42,483 nucleotides of DNA from a virus. The stretch lies in IMG/VR virus record IMGVR_UViG_3300033151_000560, positions 1-42,483 of that record, one strand, 5' to 3'. The position numbers were made by a program, and so were the translations under genes. The notes beneath the pieces are model-generated. The model saw only the letters and a list, made by a program, of their open reading frames with translations, was not told where the DNA came from and searched no databases. Below are positions 23,149 through 30,542 of the stretch, one piece after another (the stretch's first letter is position 1; every line of letters begins with the position of its first letter).

Positions 23149-23517
23149 TTACTTTTTATGTAATTTGATCATGTTAGTTAAGAGTAAATCCGCTGTACTG
23201 ATAGTGTTTTGCTTTCTTTCGGCGTATTGAACTTTAGTAATAAATCCGCTGATCAGATAATGCTTTGTCGTATCCAATGATTGTTGGGTAGAAGCCAACA
23301 CTGTGAATATTTCTCGTTCAAACGGGTTTAGATCGCCGGATACATTATAAGTAGTCCCCGCACCACCACCGTTTGAAGAATAAGAGTCTTGCCCCGGGTT
23401 TTTCTCGTCAATGGAAAAACTGACTGTGTCGATCGACACTACTTTTTCTATACTGATTAAGGCTGACCCTAATGTTTTTTTGTCTTCCGTTTTTAGGTCG
23501 TTTATAAATGTAAACAT
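23149..23517 (-). CDS. hypothetical protein, 122 aa
   Basis: A 122-residue protein with a Gly/Ser/Asn-rich centre (SYSSNGGGAGTTYNVSGD) separating an N-terminal alpha/beta part from a C-terminal helical part. It starts one base after the preceding gene's stop. No family recognised. Confidence 0.65.
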   Translation of the reverse strand: MFTFINDLKTEDKKTLGSALISIEKVVSIDTVSFSIDEKNPGQDSYSSNGGGAGTTYNVSGDLNPFEREIFTVLASTQQSLDTTKHYLISGFITKVQYAERKQNTISTADLLLTNMIKLHKK

Positions 23518-23518
23518 G

Positions 23519-23839
23519 TTAATTATCTCCTAATAATTGATTTTGTATAAACTCTTTTGCTTTTATAGCTGATGATTCGGATTCGAATTCATATAATGTT
23601 TCTGAACTGTCCTTAAATAACATAGAAAAATTAGCCGTAATATGTTTTTTAATGACACCCTCTGTTTTTACCTCAATACCAGTTACACCTTTGATTGTGT
23701 CTATAGCGTATAATTCCCCCATGTGGGTTTTTATAAATTTATAACTCGATTGGATGGATATTATCGGTTTGGTTCGATTGGATATGGGGGGCGCCGGTGG
23801 TGGACTTTTGTAAACTCTTTTTTGATATTTTTTGTTCAT
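23519..23839 (-). CDS. hypothetical protein, 106 aa
   Basis: A 106-residue protein with a basic, Pro-rich N-terminus (YQKRVYKSPPPAPP) and a C-terminal domain of strands and a helix (YEFESESSAIKAKEFIQNQL). It is the first gene after the SSB hairpin terminator, with AAGGAATATAT before its ATG. Function unknown. Confidence 0.65.
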   Translation of the reverse strand: MNKKYQKRVYKSPPPAPPISNRTKPIISIQSSYKFIKTHMGELYAIDTIKGVTGIEVKTEGVIKKHITANFSMLFKDSSETLYEFESESSAIKAKEFIQNQLLGDN

Positions 23840-23855
23840 ATATATTCCTTAAAGA

Positions 23856-23884
23856 TTACTGAGAGGGATTACACCTCTCAGTAA
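23856..23884 (-). terminator. hairpin terminator after the SSB gene
   Basis: TTACTGAGAGG and CCTCTCAGTAA form a perfect 11-bp stem with a 7-base loop starting a few bases after the SSB stop. TCTTT follows in the minus sense, so the U-tract is short. It would end or attenuate the SSB transcript. Confidence 0.7.
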
Positions 23885-23888
23885 CGCT

Positions 23889-24596
23889 CTATACAATTTC
23901 GTCTATATCTATGTCGTCAATTACTACGACATCTTCATCAGTCGTGTCGTCGGCAGTAGATGTAGAAGCTGTACTAGGAGTAAGACCTAATTTTTCGATA
24001 AGTTTGTCTTTGCCCCATTTGCTAGCCACAGCTTCAACCATATCATCTGCGCTGGCGTTAGAGTCAGTTCTCATTTTTTCAACAAGTTTTACATTCAACC
24101 AAATAGCTTCTTTCGATGTCGGAAGAATAGTTAAATTTTGGAATTTTGGGTCTGTACCATCTTTGATGTTCAACACTAAATCGTGTTTGTTAATTGGGAA
24201 TTCGTCATTTATACTGATAAGATCTGCATAAACAGAATCTGAAAATACGAACGGCACCAATTTGTACGATAACGGTTTTACCAATGCACCAGTCGCTTCG
24301 GTACTATATTGGGCTACTATAGTGACATATCTGTACACCGGTTCACCTAGCACTTTTGTTACTTTTGCGTTGAAGTCTACATCGTCCGTAAGCAAAGCTT
24401 TGATTTTAAGCCCGCCTTCATGTTGCTCAAATTTGTTCCAATAAAATACTTTATCAACTCTAACTTGTCCGTTGTCTGTCCCTAGGGGGAATCCGATACG
24501 ATATTTTTTACCTTTTTCTGCGGTAAATTTCTCTACGTTTTGCGGTCTTGGGGTAAAGGTGCCTAAGGCACCTTGTTCTGTATTCGCTCCACTCAT
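23889..24596 (-). CDS. single-stranded DNA-binding protein (gp32-like)
   Basis: The start at 24596 (MSGANTEQG) follows CAGGAGCAAACAT; a longer frame lacks a site. The 235 residues have a beta-rich core (KYRIGFPLGTDN to LVLNIKDGTDPKFQNL) with many Lys and aromatic residues, a helical stretch, a Thr/Ser linker and a very acidic tail ending VVVIDDIDIDEIV. An OB-like core with an acidic tail is the plan of phage SSBs such as T4 gp32. It lacks the IPF tip of bacterial SSB. It has its own terminator and a weak promoter, fitting high expression. Confidence 0.6.
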   Translation of the reverse strand: MSGANTEQGALGTFTPRPQNVEKFTAEKGKKYRIGFPLGTDNGQVRVDKVFYWNKFEQHEGGLKIKALLTDDVDFNAKVTKVLGEPVYRYVTIVAQYSTEATGALVKPLSYKLVPFVFSDSVYADLISINDEFPINKHDLVLNIKDGTDPKFQNLTILPTSKEAIWLNVKLVEKMRTDSNASADDMVEAVASKWGKDKLIEKLGLTPSTASTSTADDTTDEDVVVIDDIDIDEIV

Positions 24597-24682
24597 ATGT
24601 TTGCTCCTGATTTTTGCGGTCTTTGACCGATGATTTTTTTGAGTATGCTGAGTAAAATTCCGCATCTCCTATGTGTTTAGGG

Positions 24683-24711
24683 TTTATATGCTTTTTGATA
24701 AATACATCGAA
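24683..24711 (-). promoter_or_regulatory. possible SSB promoter
   Basis: Minus-strand TATAAA has TTCGAT 17 bases upstream. The -35 is only a partial match to TTAAAA, so this is a weaker candidate, but it lies in the only sizeable gap before the SSB gene. Confidence 0.35.
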
Positions 24712-24726
24712 AGCACCACCCAGCGT

Positions 24727-25746
24727 TTATTTTTTCTTAGCTTGTAACCCTGCCAAATCAGTATATACCGTTATTTCTGCTTCATATCTTATGGTGTCCA
24801 GTTGAGACTGTATGTGGGACGGTATTTTGGTTAATTTTTTCATAGGTTTGATATCTATACCGGGTGTCGGTAGACCCTGAGAGTTTAGACCCGGGGTCAA
24901 TCCATTCCCAATTTCTATTTTTGTGCTGACTTTAGTTTTTAACTGATGGAAACTTATATACTCAGATCTACCTTTACCCTTAGAACTGGAGTACCTATGT
25001 GTGTCCGTACCTGATATGTTTAGGTTTATCGGGGTAAGCACTGTATTACGATCGTCTATAAAACAACTGTGTAATATGCCAATATATAGCGCTCTATGCA
25101 TGTTTAACGTACGGAATATAGACACTAGATCAATAACATTTTTCACATCGGCTTTAGTCGTGTCAGATAAATATTCTATACTATCTATGTTACCGGATAA
25201 GTGTGACACGATTTCATCTTTGGTACTAAATTCCTCTTTTACTCTATGTTTTAATTGAGTCAGTTTTCTAGAAAGTTTTAAATATTCGCTTATAAAATCA
25301 AAAAATTCGGGGTCTTCACCTTTCCATTCCGATTTCAACATTTTAACTATTAAATTACCTACCATAGGGGAAGATATACCTATAGGTTCAAAGTTATATT
25401 TGGTCGTGTAGGTGTCCAGTCTTTTTTGTATACTTTGTATTCTTATTATAACTGTCTCTACTGATGTGGATAAACGATCAAAATCAATCGGTAAACCGTA
25501 TGTTAAAGAAGAATTAGAAGTGTACACAGTTTTATGTAGTATATTGGTAGCCAAAGCTTGATGTTTATAAGGGTTTCTTTTATACCTGTCCTCTATTACA
25601 AAAACATCATATAGACCAAAAGTATTGCAAGCGTCACTGCAATTGTGGACGGATACGCCGTTGGCATAAAATCTGTGGTTGGGGTGGTTGACTTCAATGT
25701 CATAAACGTTATGCTCTTCAGACGGGGATACTGACACTACTTTCAT
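24727..25746 (-). CDS. split-intein C-half fused to DNA polymerase C-extein
   Basis: Residues 1-35 are an intein C-terminal fragment (VYDIEVNHPNHRFYANG then VSVHN), and Cys36 is the +1 extein residue. The extein begins CSDACNTFGLYDVF, completing the Exo III motif (YxxxD) begun in the gene at 26814-27923. It then gives a thumb-like helical region and GTDTHRYSSS, matching the TGRLSS segment of family A polymerases. The frame ends in LQAKKK before motifs A, B and C, so the palm and fingers must be encoded elsewhere or be lost. AAGGAATTTATAA sits 5' of the ATG, inside the end of the endonuclease gene. Confidence 0.85.
   Translation of the reverse strand: MKVVSVSPSEEHNVYDIEVNHPNHRFYANGVSVHNCSDACNTFGLYDVFVIEDRYKRNPYKHQALATNILHKTVYTSNSSLTYGLPIDFDRLSTSVETVIIRIQSIQKRLDTYTTKYNFEPIGISSPMVGNLIVKMLKSEWKGEDPEFFDFISEYLKLSRKLTQLKHRVKEEFSTKDEIVSHLSGNIDSIEYLSDTTKADVKNVIDLVSIFRTLNMHRALYIGILHSCFIDDRNTVLTPINLNISGTDTHRYSSSKGKGRSEYISFHQLKTKVSTKIEIGNGLTPGLNSQGLPTPGIDIKPMKKLTKIPSHIQSQLDTIRYEAEITVYTDLAGLQAKKK
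25642..25746 (-). other. split intein, C-terminal half (35 aa)
   Basis: A 35-residue fragment ending VHN with Asn as the last intein residue, His before it and Cys as the first extein residue: the block F and G chemistry for trans-splicing. Its length matches known natural IntC fragments. Confidence 0.88.
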
Positions 25747-26767
25747 TTATAAATTCCTTAATAATTGTCATCACTCTAACGCGCATGTTTTCGTGATTGG
25801 TAGAATAGACATCTTTTGCTCTGATTCTCAATAGTTCGATGTTTTTTCTCTTACAGTATATATTTTTTCTTTTGTCTCTGTCTAATGTATCTTGGAAGAG
25901 TAACATATCTTTATTGTTAAACGAAGGTTTATAATGTTGCTCACCGTCGTATTCTATCGCCATGTTATGATCAGGGAGATAAAAATCAATAAACTGATAC
26001 CCTCTTTCTTGAGTTTTTATTCTGTGTTGTCTTATCACCGGGTCAAACTCAGACTTGATCATGTTGTATACCAAATCTTCTTGGTAAGATTTTTTATTTT
26101 TAAAAATACCTCTACCACGTTTGATATTATGGAAATCTTTAAACCATACTTCCCCTCCGTTTGTAAACTTTATGTTGGTACGATGCCCGTTGAACCTACA
26201 AATGGAATATTTTATGCCGGGGAATCGTGCCATGTGAATTTTCATGTGTGAATTTATGAAATCCAACGAAATTCGAGTGGGGGAACATTTGGGGCATTTA
26301 GTTTTTTTGACGTCCAAACGTTTCATAAACTTTTCGTCACAATTCGGGCACGTACATACGCATGACCTGCTCCCACCTGAGCCAGTGTCAGTGTAATTTA
26401 TCATGGCTACGAAATTAGGGACGTCGTATTTGGTGTTATTGTGAAATGTTATTTTCGTGACTAAATGGATTTTGTCCCACTCTATGCCCCATTTAGAAAA
26501 TTGATTTTTAAATTTAACATCACCTCGACACTTTGACACTCGTTTCTTACCATAATTTGATATGTTTACACTTTTGCATTTGTCGCACCCCTCGTACCCC
26601 AACAAATGATTTCTTGGTTTTTGTTGGAATTCACCGTGATCAGGACAAATGATTGCAATTTTGGTCTCTCTGTTGACATATTCCATTTTGGAATAACCAT
26701 ACTTGTTGTTGTGTACTTTGTTAGCTTTTTTTAAAAATTGTGTAAACAAAACTGGCGGTGTACTCAT
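25718..26767 (-). CDS. EDxHD homing endonuclease between split-intein halves
   Basis: The 349-residue protein starts with one zinc-binding repeat (VHNNKYGYS, CPDHGEFQQKP, HLLGYEGCDKC). A second Cys cluster follows (CVCTCPNC, CPKC), then a nuclease domain with IDFYLPDHNMAIEYDGEQHY, closely like the enzyme at 13220-14209. It is not fused to the intein but encoded as its own protein. It presumably cuts intein-less polymerase alleles to spread the cassette. Its 3' end overlaps the IntC gene start by 29 bases. Its promoter and CTAAAGGA site lie in the flank shared with the other copy. Confidence 0.85.
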   Translation of the reverse strand: MSTPPVLFTQFLKKANKVHNNKYGYSKMEYVNRETKIAIICPDHGEFQQKPRNHLLGYEGCDKCKSVNISNYGKKRVSKCRGDVKFKNQFSKWGIEWDKIHLVTKITFHNNTKYDVPNFVAMINYTDTGSGGSRSCVCTCPNCDEKFMKRLDVKKTKCPKCSPTRISLDFINSHMKIHMARFPGIKYSICRFNGHRTNIKFTNGGEVWFKDFHNIKRGRGIFKNKKSYQEDLVYNMIKSEFDPVIRQHRIKTQERGYQFIDFYLPDHNMAIEYDGEQHYKPSFNNKDMLLFQDTLDRDKRKNIYCKRKNIELLRIRAKDVYSTNHENMRVRVMTIIKEFINESSVSIPV

Positions 26768-26817
26768 AATTATCCTTTAGGAAAATTATACCATACTTTG
26801 GCTTAAAAGAAACTTAA
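26765..26817 (-). repeat. 5' flank shared with the other endonuclease gene, copy 2
   Basis: It matches 14207-14259 over nearly its whole length, including the TAA stop of the IntN frame, the TTTAAG-N11-TATAAT promoter and the CTAAAGGA ribosome site. Differences are concentrated in the promoter spacer. Confidence 0.75.
26785..26808 (-). promoter_or_regulatory. promoter, TTTAAG-N11-TGGTATAAT type
   Basis: Extended -10 TGGTATAAT with TTTAAG 11 bases upstream of TATAAT, directly before the endonuclease gene. It would allow the endonuclease, and possibly the IntC half, to be made independently of the upstream polymerase transcript. Confidence 0.65.
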
Positions 26818-27923
26818 TCCGATTCCGTCACCACGTCGTCACCACTTTTAAGATTTCCCGCTTCTATCCATCCCCGGTTGGTGGTCTCTATCAAATGATC
26901 AGCCGTACACACTAAAGACTTGCCCTTTTCAAAATTAACAGTTACAGTGCGTTGTCTACCGTTATCGAATAACGTAACCAAATCTACATAACCATCGGGA
27001 GAATGCACTTGTAAATCGGGATAGCTGTCTAAATAAGACTGAGCATCTTTGATGTTTATGTGCTCCACTTTTTTATCTCCGTCGTATCTTATTTTTATTT
27101 GGGTACTTCCTACAACACAAGCGTAAATATACGCGTTTACAGCGGGAAGACGATTAAACAGTATGATACCATTTTTCTGCACACCCAGTATTTCTGCGAT
27201 CTCCAGCATTTTTCTTTTTAAGACGTATTCACTTAATTTTTTAAGACCATTCCTTACCCATTGTTCAAAATATTCCCAATTGTTCATAATTTTGTTCAAT
27301 AACATAGTGTCCGCAAAATTGGTGTCATCCACTATAACACCATTGTTCATCAGAACATTCATGTCATACTGTGCATTGTGATAAATTATGTGATATTTGT
27401 TTACCAGTTTAGTCAGGAACTCTATGGCGTCCTCATAGGGGAAATTTGGGACTTCATCTTCTTCAGTGTGCATAATTGGAATGTAATACCCCTCTGTAGA
27501 GGAAGTAGCTAGTGGGATACCAACTATTTTTACATCTATCTCGTATTCGCTATTATATAATCTCCAGTTAGGTGATAGCCCGGTGGTTTCTAAATCTAAT
27601 GCAACTATTTTCTTTTTAGCATATGGGCTAGTTTGAGCTTCTTTCTCAATGATGTCCATGAGAGTATCTAAAGAATCAACTTCGATTATATCATCTACGG
27701 GAACATAATCAGGCAGAATAGTTCCCGTTTTTACTACTATCCTCATCCGTACTTTCGACATCCACCCAAATTCAGGTTTGCTTTCTATCAATTCTTTTTT
27801 AGTGAACATAGAACTAGGCGGTATATTTTCGTTGGTTTGGTCAAACTTGGCTTGTGCTATTTTTATCAAATTCTCGTATTCAGGAAATCTTTTTTTCGTG
27901 AACTTATGTACAAATGGTTGCAT
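26814..27923 (-). CDS. DNA polymerase exonuclease domain fused to split-intein N-half
   Basis: Residues 1-268 are the N-extein with family A 3'-5' exonuclease motifs: Exo I VALDLETTG (D110, E112) and Exo II YHNAQYDMNVL (N183, D187). The sequence NAYIYA is where Exo III begins. Residue 269 is the intein Cys1 (CVVGSTQI), followed by an intein B-block CTADHLIET (TxxH) and RGWIEAGNLKSGD, to the stop at 369. The intein has no endonuclease domain of its own. The partner half is at 24727-25746. Trans-splicing would join Tyr-Ala to Cys-Ser-Asp and rebuild the catalytic Exo III Asp. Function requires splicing. Confidence 0.88.
   Translation of the reverse strand: MQPFVHKFTKKRFPEYENLIKIAQAKFDQTNENIPPSSMFTKKELIESKPEFGWMSKVRMRIVVKTGTILPDYVPVDDIIEVDSLDTLMDIIEKEAQTSPYAKKKIVALDLETTGLSPNWRLYNSEYEIDVKIVGIPLATSSTEGYYIPIMHTEEDEVPNFPYEDAIEFLTKLVNKYHIIYHNAQYDMNVLMNNGVIVDDTNFADTMLLNKIMNNWEYFEQWVRNGLKKLSEYVLKRKMLEIAEILGVQKNGIILFNRLPAVNAYIYACVVGSTQIKIRYDGDKKVEHINIKDAQSYLDSYPDLQVHSPDGYVDLVTLFDNGRQRTVTVNFEKGKSLVCTADHLIETTNRGWIEAGNLKSGDDVVTESD
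26817..27119 (-). other. split intein, N-terminal half (101 aa)
   Basis: The 101 residues start with Cys1 and include block A (CVVGSTQI) and block B with the TxxH motif (CTADH). The length matches natural IntN fragments of fast split inteins from phage-derived fractured genes. Confidence 0.88.
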
Positions 27924-27926
27924 CGT

Positions 27927-28289
27927 TTAGTTACCTTGAATAATTGAGTTTATAATGATATCCATCTTTGAGAAAGTACAACGATCGATCAATGCAATTG
28001 CATCTTCCAAACTTGAATCGTCTTTTAATGCGCTGTCGTTATAGTTCGAACTTCTTTCTAAAATAACTAAAACAATAGCCATAGAAACTTGTAACTCTGT
28101 GGATAACTCAGAATACCATCTTTTACCACTGATATTTACCGCTATAGCTACCTTGGTGTTGAACTCTCCGATTGGAGTACCAACAAACTTTCGTCTAGTT
28201 GGAGTATCCATATTCACTATGTTACCAAATTCCTCGGTAGTCATACCGGTACTATCGATCTCCATCATTTTATCTTTAATTATCGTCAT
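27927..28289 (-). CDS. hypothetical protein, 120 aa
   Basis: A 120-residue protein starting after TTTAGGAGAAATTA and ending 3 bases before the polymerase N-half gene. It has a hydrophobic middle (VSMAIVLVILERS) that looks like a buried helix rather than a membrane segment because of its charged neighbours. A TATAAA without a matching -35 lies upstream. Position suggests replication, but the function is unknown. Confidence 0.65.
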   Translation of the reverse strand: MTIIKDKMMEIDSTGMTTEEFGNIVNMDTPTRRKFVGTPIGEFNTKVAIAVNISGKRWYSELSTELQVSMAIVLVILERSSNYNDSALKDDSSLEDAIALIDRCTFSKMDIIINSIIQGN

Positions 28290-28341
28290 TAATTTCTCCT
28301 AAATTATCTGCACCTTTATAGTGTGCATATGATTTCTTCGT

Positions 28342-28794
28342 TTATATGTTTACGCTTTCGATGTCCGCCATTAATTTATTGATAAAAGATGGATCTTCCT
28401 TGGACATAAAACCACTTATGGCTTTTTCTACCTCGCCGGGGGAGGGAGATGATAAACGCCTGATTATTATTAGTTTATCAGATAAACCGTTGTCCTTACC
28501 TTGATGTTTGTGATCGGACAACTCTATATTATAATTTACCCTAATATAATCTAATGCATCACGGAACGATAAAGACATTAGTTCCATGATAAATCCGACT
28601 GGTGTATAACTCTCTCCGGCACCCCAATCATAACAACTTCCGAGATCGCCTTCCTCGCCTTTTGGGGCATATACCCTTAGTGAAGGATTACTGTCACGTC
28701 TAAAAGGGGAGGAGACCGTAACGTCACCCACTCCTGAGAATCCATGACCTAATTCATCGTTGATGACCTCGATCATAAGATTTCGTTCTTCCAT
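28342..28794 (-). CDS. primase zinc-domain-like (CHC2) protein lacking zinc ligands
   Basis: The 150-residue protein follows the primase zinc-domain pattern: VSSPFRRDSNPSLRV matches 'CPFHxexTPSF', SCYDWGAGESYTPVGFIMEL matches 'CFgCGxgGdvixFvm', and then SFRDALDYI. Most of the Cys/His ligands of the family are replaced by Ser, Arg and Trp, leaving one Cys, so it probably does not bind zinc. The TOPRIM half of a primase is encoded 13 kb away at 14256-14867. It may be the template-recognition part of a two-gene primase or a helicase-binding relative. Confidence 0.6.
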   Translation of the reverse strand: MEERNLMIEVINDELGHGFSGVGDVTVSSPFRRDSNPSLRVYAPKGEEGDLGSCYDWGAGESYTPVGFIMELMSLSFRDALDYIRVNYNIELSDHKHQGKDNGLSDKLIIIRRLSSPSPGEVEKAISGFMSKEDPSFINKLMADIESVNI

Positions 28795-28803
28795 TTAAGT
28801 GTC

Positions 28804-29169
28804 CTAGTATTTAAGTATTTTATGAGTACCCGCTAGTTGTTCCAGCAGATCATTGATAATTATTTCTTTTTTAACTTCACCGGTTTTTTTGTCAAATAGG
28901 TGTATGAAACTAGGGTGTTCAAAATACTCCATGTCTTCAATGCCCTGTTTTAAAGGCTCAAAATAGGTGGTGCTGTCTGATGCTTCGGCATAATAACTTT
29001 CACCATATTTGCAATTAACATTGGCACCATATTTGGCTTTGAACACCTTACAAGTATGGTAGAATGCCAAATGTGTCATTATAAATTTGATGATCTTGTA
29101 GTGATCTTTAGTTTTTGCTATTTTCTCAAATTCTTCCAATGATGTTGGTTTTGCTGAAATGTGTGTCAT
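28804..29169 (-). CDS. hypothetical protein, 121 aa
   Basis: A 121-residue protein overlapped by the preceding gene's stop (ATGA). It has a helical N-terminal half with His and Cys (THLAFYHTCKVFKAKYG) and an acidic C-terminal half. No zinc pattern is complete. Unrecognised. Confidence 0.65.
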   Translation of the reverse strand: MTHISAKPTSLEEFEKIAKTKDHYKIIKFIMTHLAFYHTCKVFKAKYGANVNCKYGESYYAEASDSTTYFEPLKQGIEDMEYFEHPSFIHLFDKKTGEVKKEIIINDLLEQLAGTHKILKY

Positions 29170-29486
29170 TTCGTAGCCTTTTCGAGATACTCTTTCAAAG
29201 CATCTTTAGCCTCATCCAGCGATTTGGCGTATGTCCATATTGATCTTATGCCTGTCCGACCGGCGATCATAGTTCGGACAGAATATGTCCTATCCCCTTT
29301 TTCACCGCTGAAAGAAGATATTTGTTCCGATGTGATGAAAATTACGTGTCCGTCCCATGTTTTTGCCCCACCATGGATTTCAGAATCGAATGCTTTCATG
29401 GTAAGTTTATCGAAGAAGTGACCTTCCGGGTTTTGCTCGGAATAGTGTTTTTTAATATTGGCTATGGATATTGCTTTTGTTTTCAT
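29166..29486 (-). CDS. hypothetical protein, 106 aa
   Basis: A 106-residue alpha/beta protein with a strand-rich centre (KTWDGHVIFITSEQISSF, RTYSVRTMIAG) and a C-terminal helix (LDEAKDALKEYLEKA). An AAAGGACGATC site precedes the ATG. It forms a coupled pair with the gene at 28804. No family recognised. Confidence 0.65.
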   Translation of the reverse strand: MKTKAISIANIKKHYSEQNPEGHFFDKLTMKAFDSEIHGGAKTWDGHVIFITSEQISSFSGEKGDRTYSVRTMIAGRTGIRSIWTYAKSLDEAKDALKEYLEKATK

Positions 29487-29495
29487 GATCGTCCT

Positions 29496-29765
29496 TTATA
29501 TGTATCTGTTTAATTCGTATTGCTCAATTGTATCATTTGCCTCGTCCAGTGTACTTGGATTATCAAGTTCTGTAGGTACGTCAAAATATACAATGTTGAT
29601 CGTTCTCTGATAAGTACTTCTTTTGATAAGTTCTTCAGTTGCTTTTACCAAAGTAAGACCATCATGGGTGTTTACTCTCTCTCTAGTGTCAATAGAGAAC
29701 GAGATAATCGTTAGACGATCTTTAAATCTGCGGTTGTTTTCAATAAAATCTTTTTGAGTTGTCAT
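29496..29765 (-). CDS. hypothetical protein, 89 aa
   Basis: An 89-residue protein with its own TTAAAA-N17-TATAAA promoter and GAAATTATAAGGAAA leader. It has alternating strands and helices (RLTIISFSIDTRERV, INIVYFDVPTEL) and an acidic C-terminus. The leader organisation suggests strong, phase-specific expression. Function unknown. Confidence 0.65.
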   Translation of the reverse strand: MTTQKDFIENNRRFKDRLTIISFSIDTRERVNTHDGLTLVKATEELIKRSTYQRTINIVYFDVPTELDNPSTLDEANDTIEQYELNRYI

Positions 29766-29791
29766 GTCATTTCCTTATAATTTCTTACTAT

Positions 29792-29820
29792 TTTATAGAC
29801 AAACAATCCAAAAATTTTAA
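29792..29820 (-). promoter_or_regulatory. promoter, TTAAAA-N17-TATAAA
   Basis: Minus-strand TTAAAA and TATAAA with a 17-base spacer. The -35 includes the stop codon of the Cys-rich gene at 29817. ATAGTAAGAAATTATAAGGA follows, nearly identical to the leader after the promoter at 30514. Confidence 0.75.
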
Positions 29821-30206
29821 TTATTTATCAGACCCATGTTTCCATAATCATTCATGTCCAATAATTCTTTGTTGTATTGTTCTACTAATGTTCCCATTCC
29901 GGGGACTTCATTTATACCTTGATAATCACATTTATTACGTATAACTTGCTTCACCATTCTATACGAGGGTTGTATTCTTGAATAGGCTATACAACAATTA
30001 CCAGCTTTCGCCATAGGGCAACTGGGACAATCATAAAGACTGTCATAATGGACATGGCAATAAGGACAACAACCAACATCGGAACCGGCGTTTAATGGCA
30101 CTTGTTTACATTCTTCGATTTGACTTTCCGGGATTAAATCTATGTCTTCACCGATAGCTTCTTTCATTAGGTCATTTTTCTTTCTAAGATATTCTGATAT
30201 TAACAT
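29817..30206 (-). CDS. Cys-rich probable zinc protein, 129 aa
   Basis: Residues about 45-72 hold a dense Cys cluster: CCPYCHVHY, DCPSCP and NCC, giving two or more CxxC pairs that could bind one or two zinc ions. Both flanks are helical. Its ATG overlaps the stop of the gene at 30206-30487. A small zinc protein of this kind could be a regulator or a nucleic-acid binder. No family recognised. Confidence 0.7.
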   Translation of the reverse strand: MLISEYLRKKNDLMKEAIGEDIDLIPESQIEECKQVPLNAGSDVGCCPYCHVHYDSLYDCPSCPMAKAGNCCIAYSRIQPSYRMVKQVIRNKCDYQGINEVPGMGTLVEQYNKELLDMNDYGNMGLINN

Positions 30207-30487
30207 TAGTAAACTCTCCCATCTGCTTTTTTTGCTAGTTGTTCACCTTCGTAAACTTCTTGGTCGTCTATATCACTTTGGACAGCATCTTCAAGGGTAG
30301 TTTCAATAAAATTGAGATAACGTTCCGAAATAACCCAACCACCGTCGGCTTGTGTAGCAGATTCACCAACTGATTTGTAGATTGATTTCCCATAATCGTC
30401 CACTCTGTAGAATACGACAGTTATGATCTCACCTGCATTGAAAAAGCCGTTTGTTTCCGTGACTTGTGCTTTAATTAATTTGTTCAT
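30206..30487 (-). CDS. hypothetical protein, 93 aa
   Basis: A 93-residue protein with a promoter and the common GAAATTATAAGGAATT leader. The N-terminal part is beta-like (AQVTETNGFFNAGEIITVVFY), recalling a small SH3-like or OB-like barrel. The C-terminus is acidic. The sequence alone does not show what it binds. Confidence 0.65.
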   Translation of the reverse strand: MNKLIKAQVTETNGFFNAGEIITVVFYRVDDYGKSIYKSVGESATQADGGWVISERYLNFIETTLEDAVQSDIDDQEVYEGEQLAKKADGRVY

Positions 30488-30513
30488 TTTAATTCCTTAT
30501 AATTTCTTGCTAT

Positions 30514-30542
30514 TTTATAAATAAGGGATTACAAATTTTTAA
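30514..30542 (-). promoter_or_regulatory. promoter, TTAAAA-N17-TATAAA
   Basis: Minus-strand TTAAAA and TATAAA with a 17-base spacer. The stop of the gene at 30539 lies in the -35, so genes are butted directly against the next promoter. Confidence 0.75.

Larger units (their letters stand above)
25642..27119 (-). mobile_element. fractured-gene cassette: IntN, endonuclease, IntC
   Basis: The segment runs from the first residue of the N-terminal intein half to the last residue of the C-terminal half. It contains a complete endonuclease gene with its own promoter between them. Removing it would restore a continuous polymerase frame ...YIYA|CSDAC.... This is the arrangement described for fractured genes with split inteins and EDxHD endonucleases. 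Confidence 0.85.

Noticed and set aside
24597-24726. Read-through extension of the polymerase C-extein past its TAA
   Set aside because: The frame stays open for many codons but shows no polymerase motif, ends inside the SSB gene and no read-through signal is visible. Open frames of this length are not rare in AT-rich sequence.
28310-28330. A TTAAAA-N17 promoter before the 27927-28289 gene
   Set aside because: TATAAA is present but the hexamer 17 bases upstream does not resemble TTAAAA, so it was not counted in the family.
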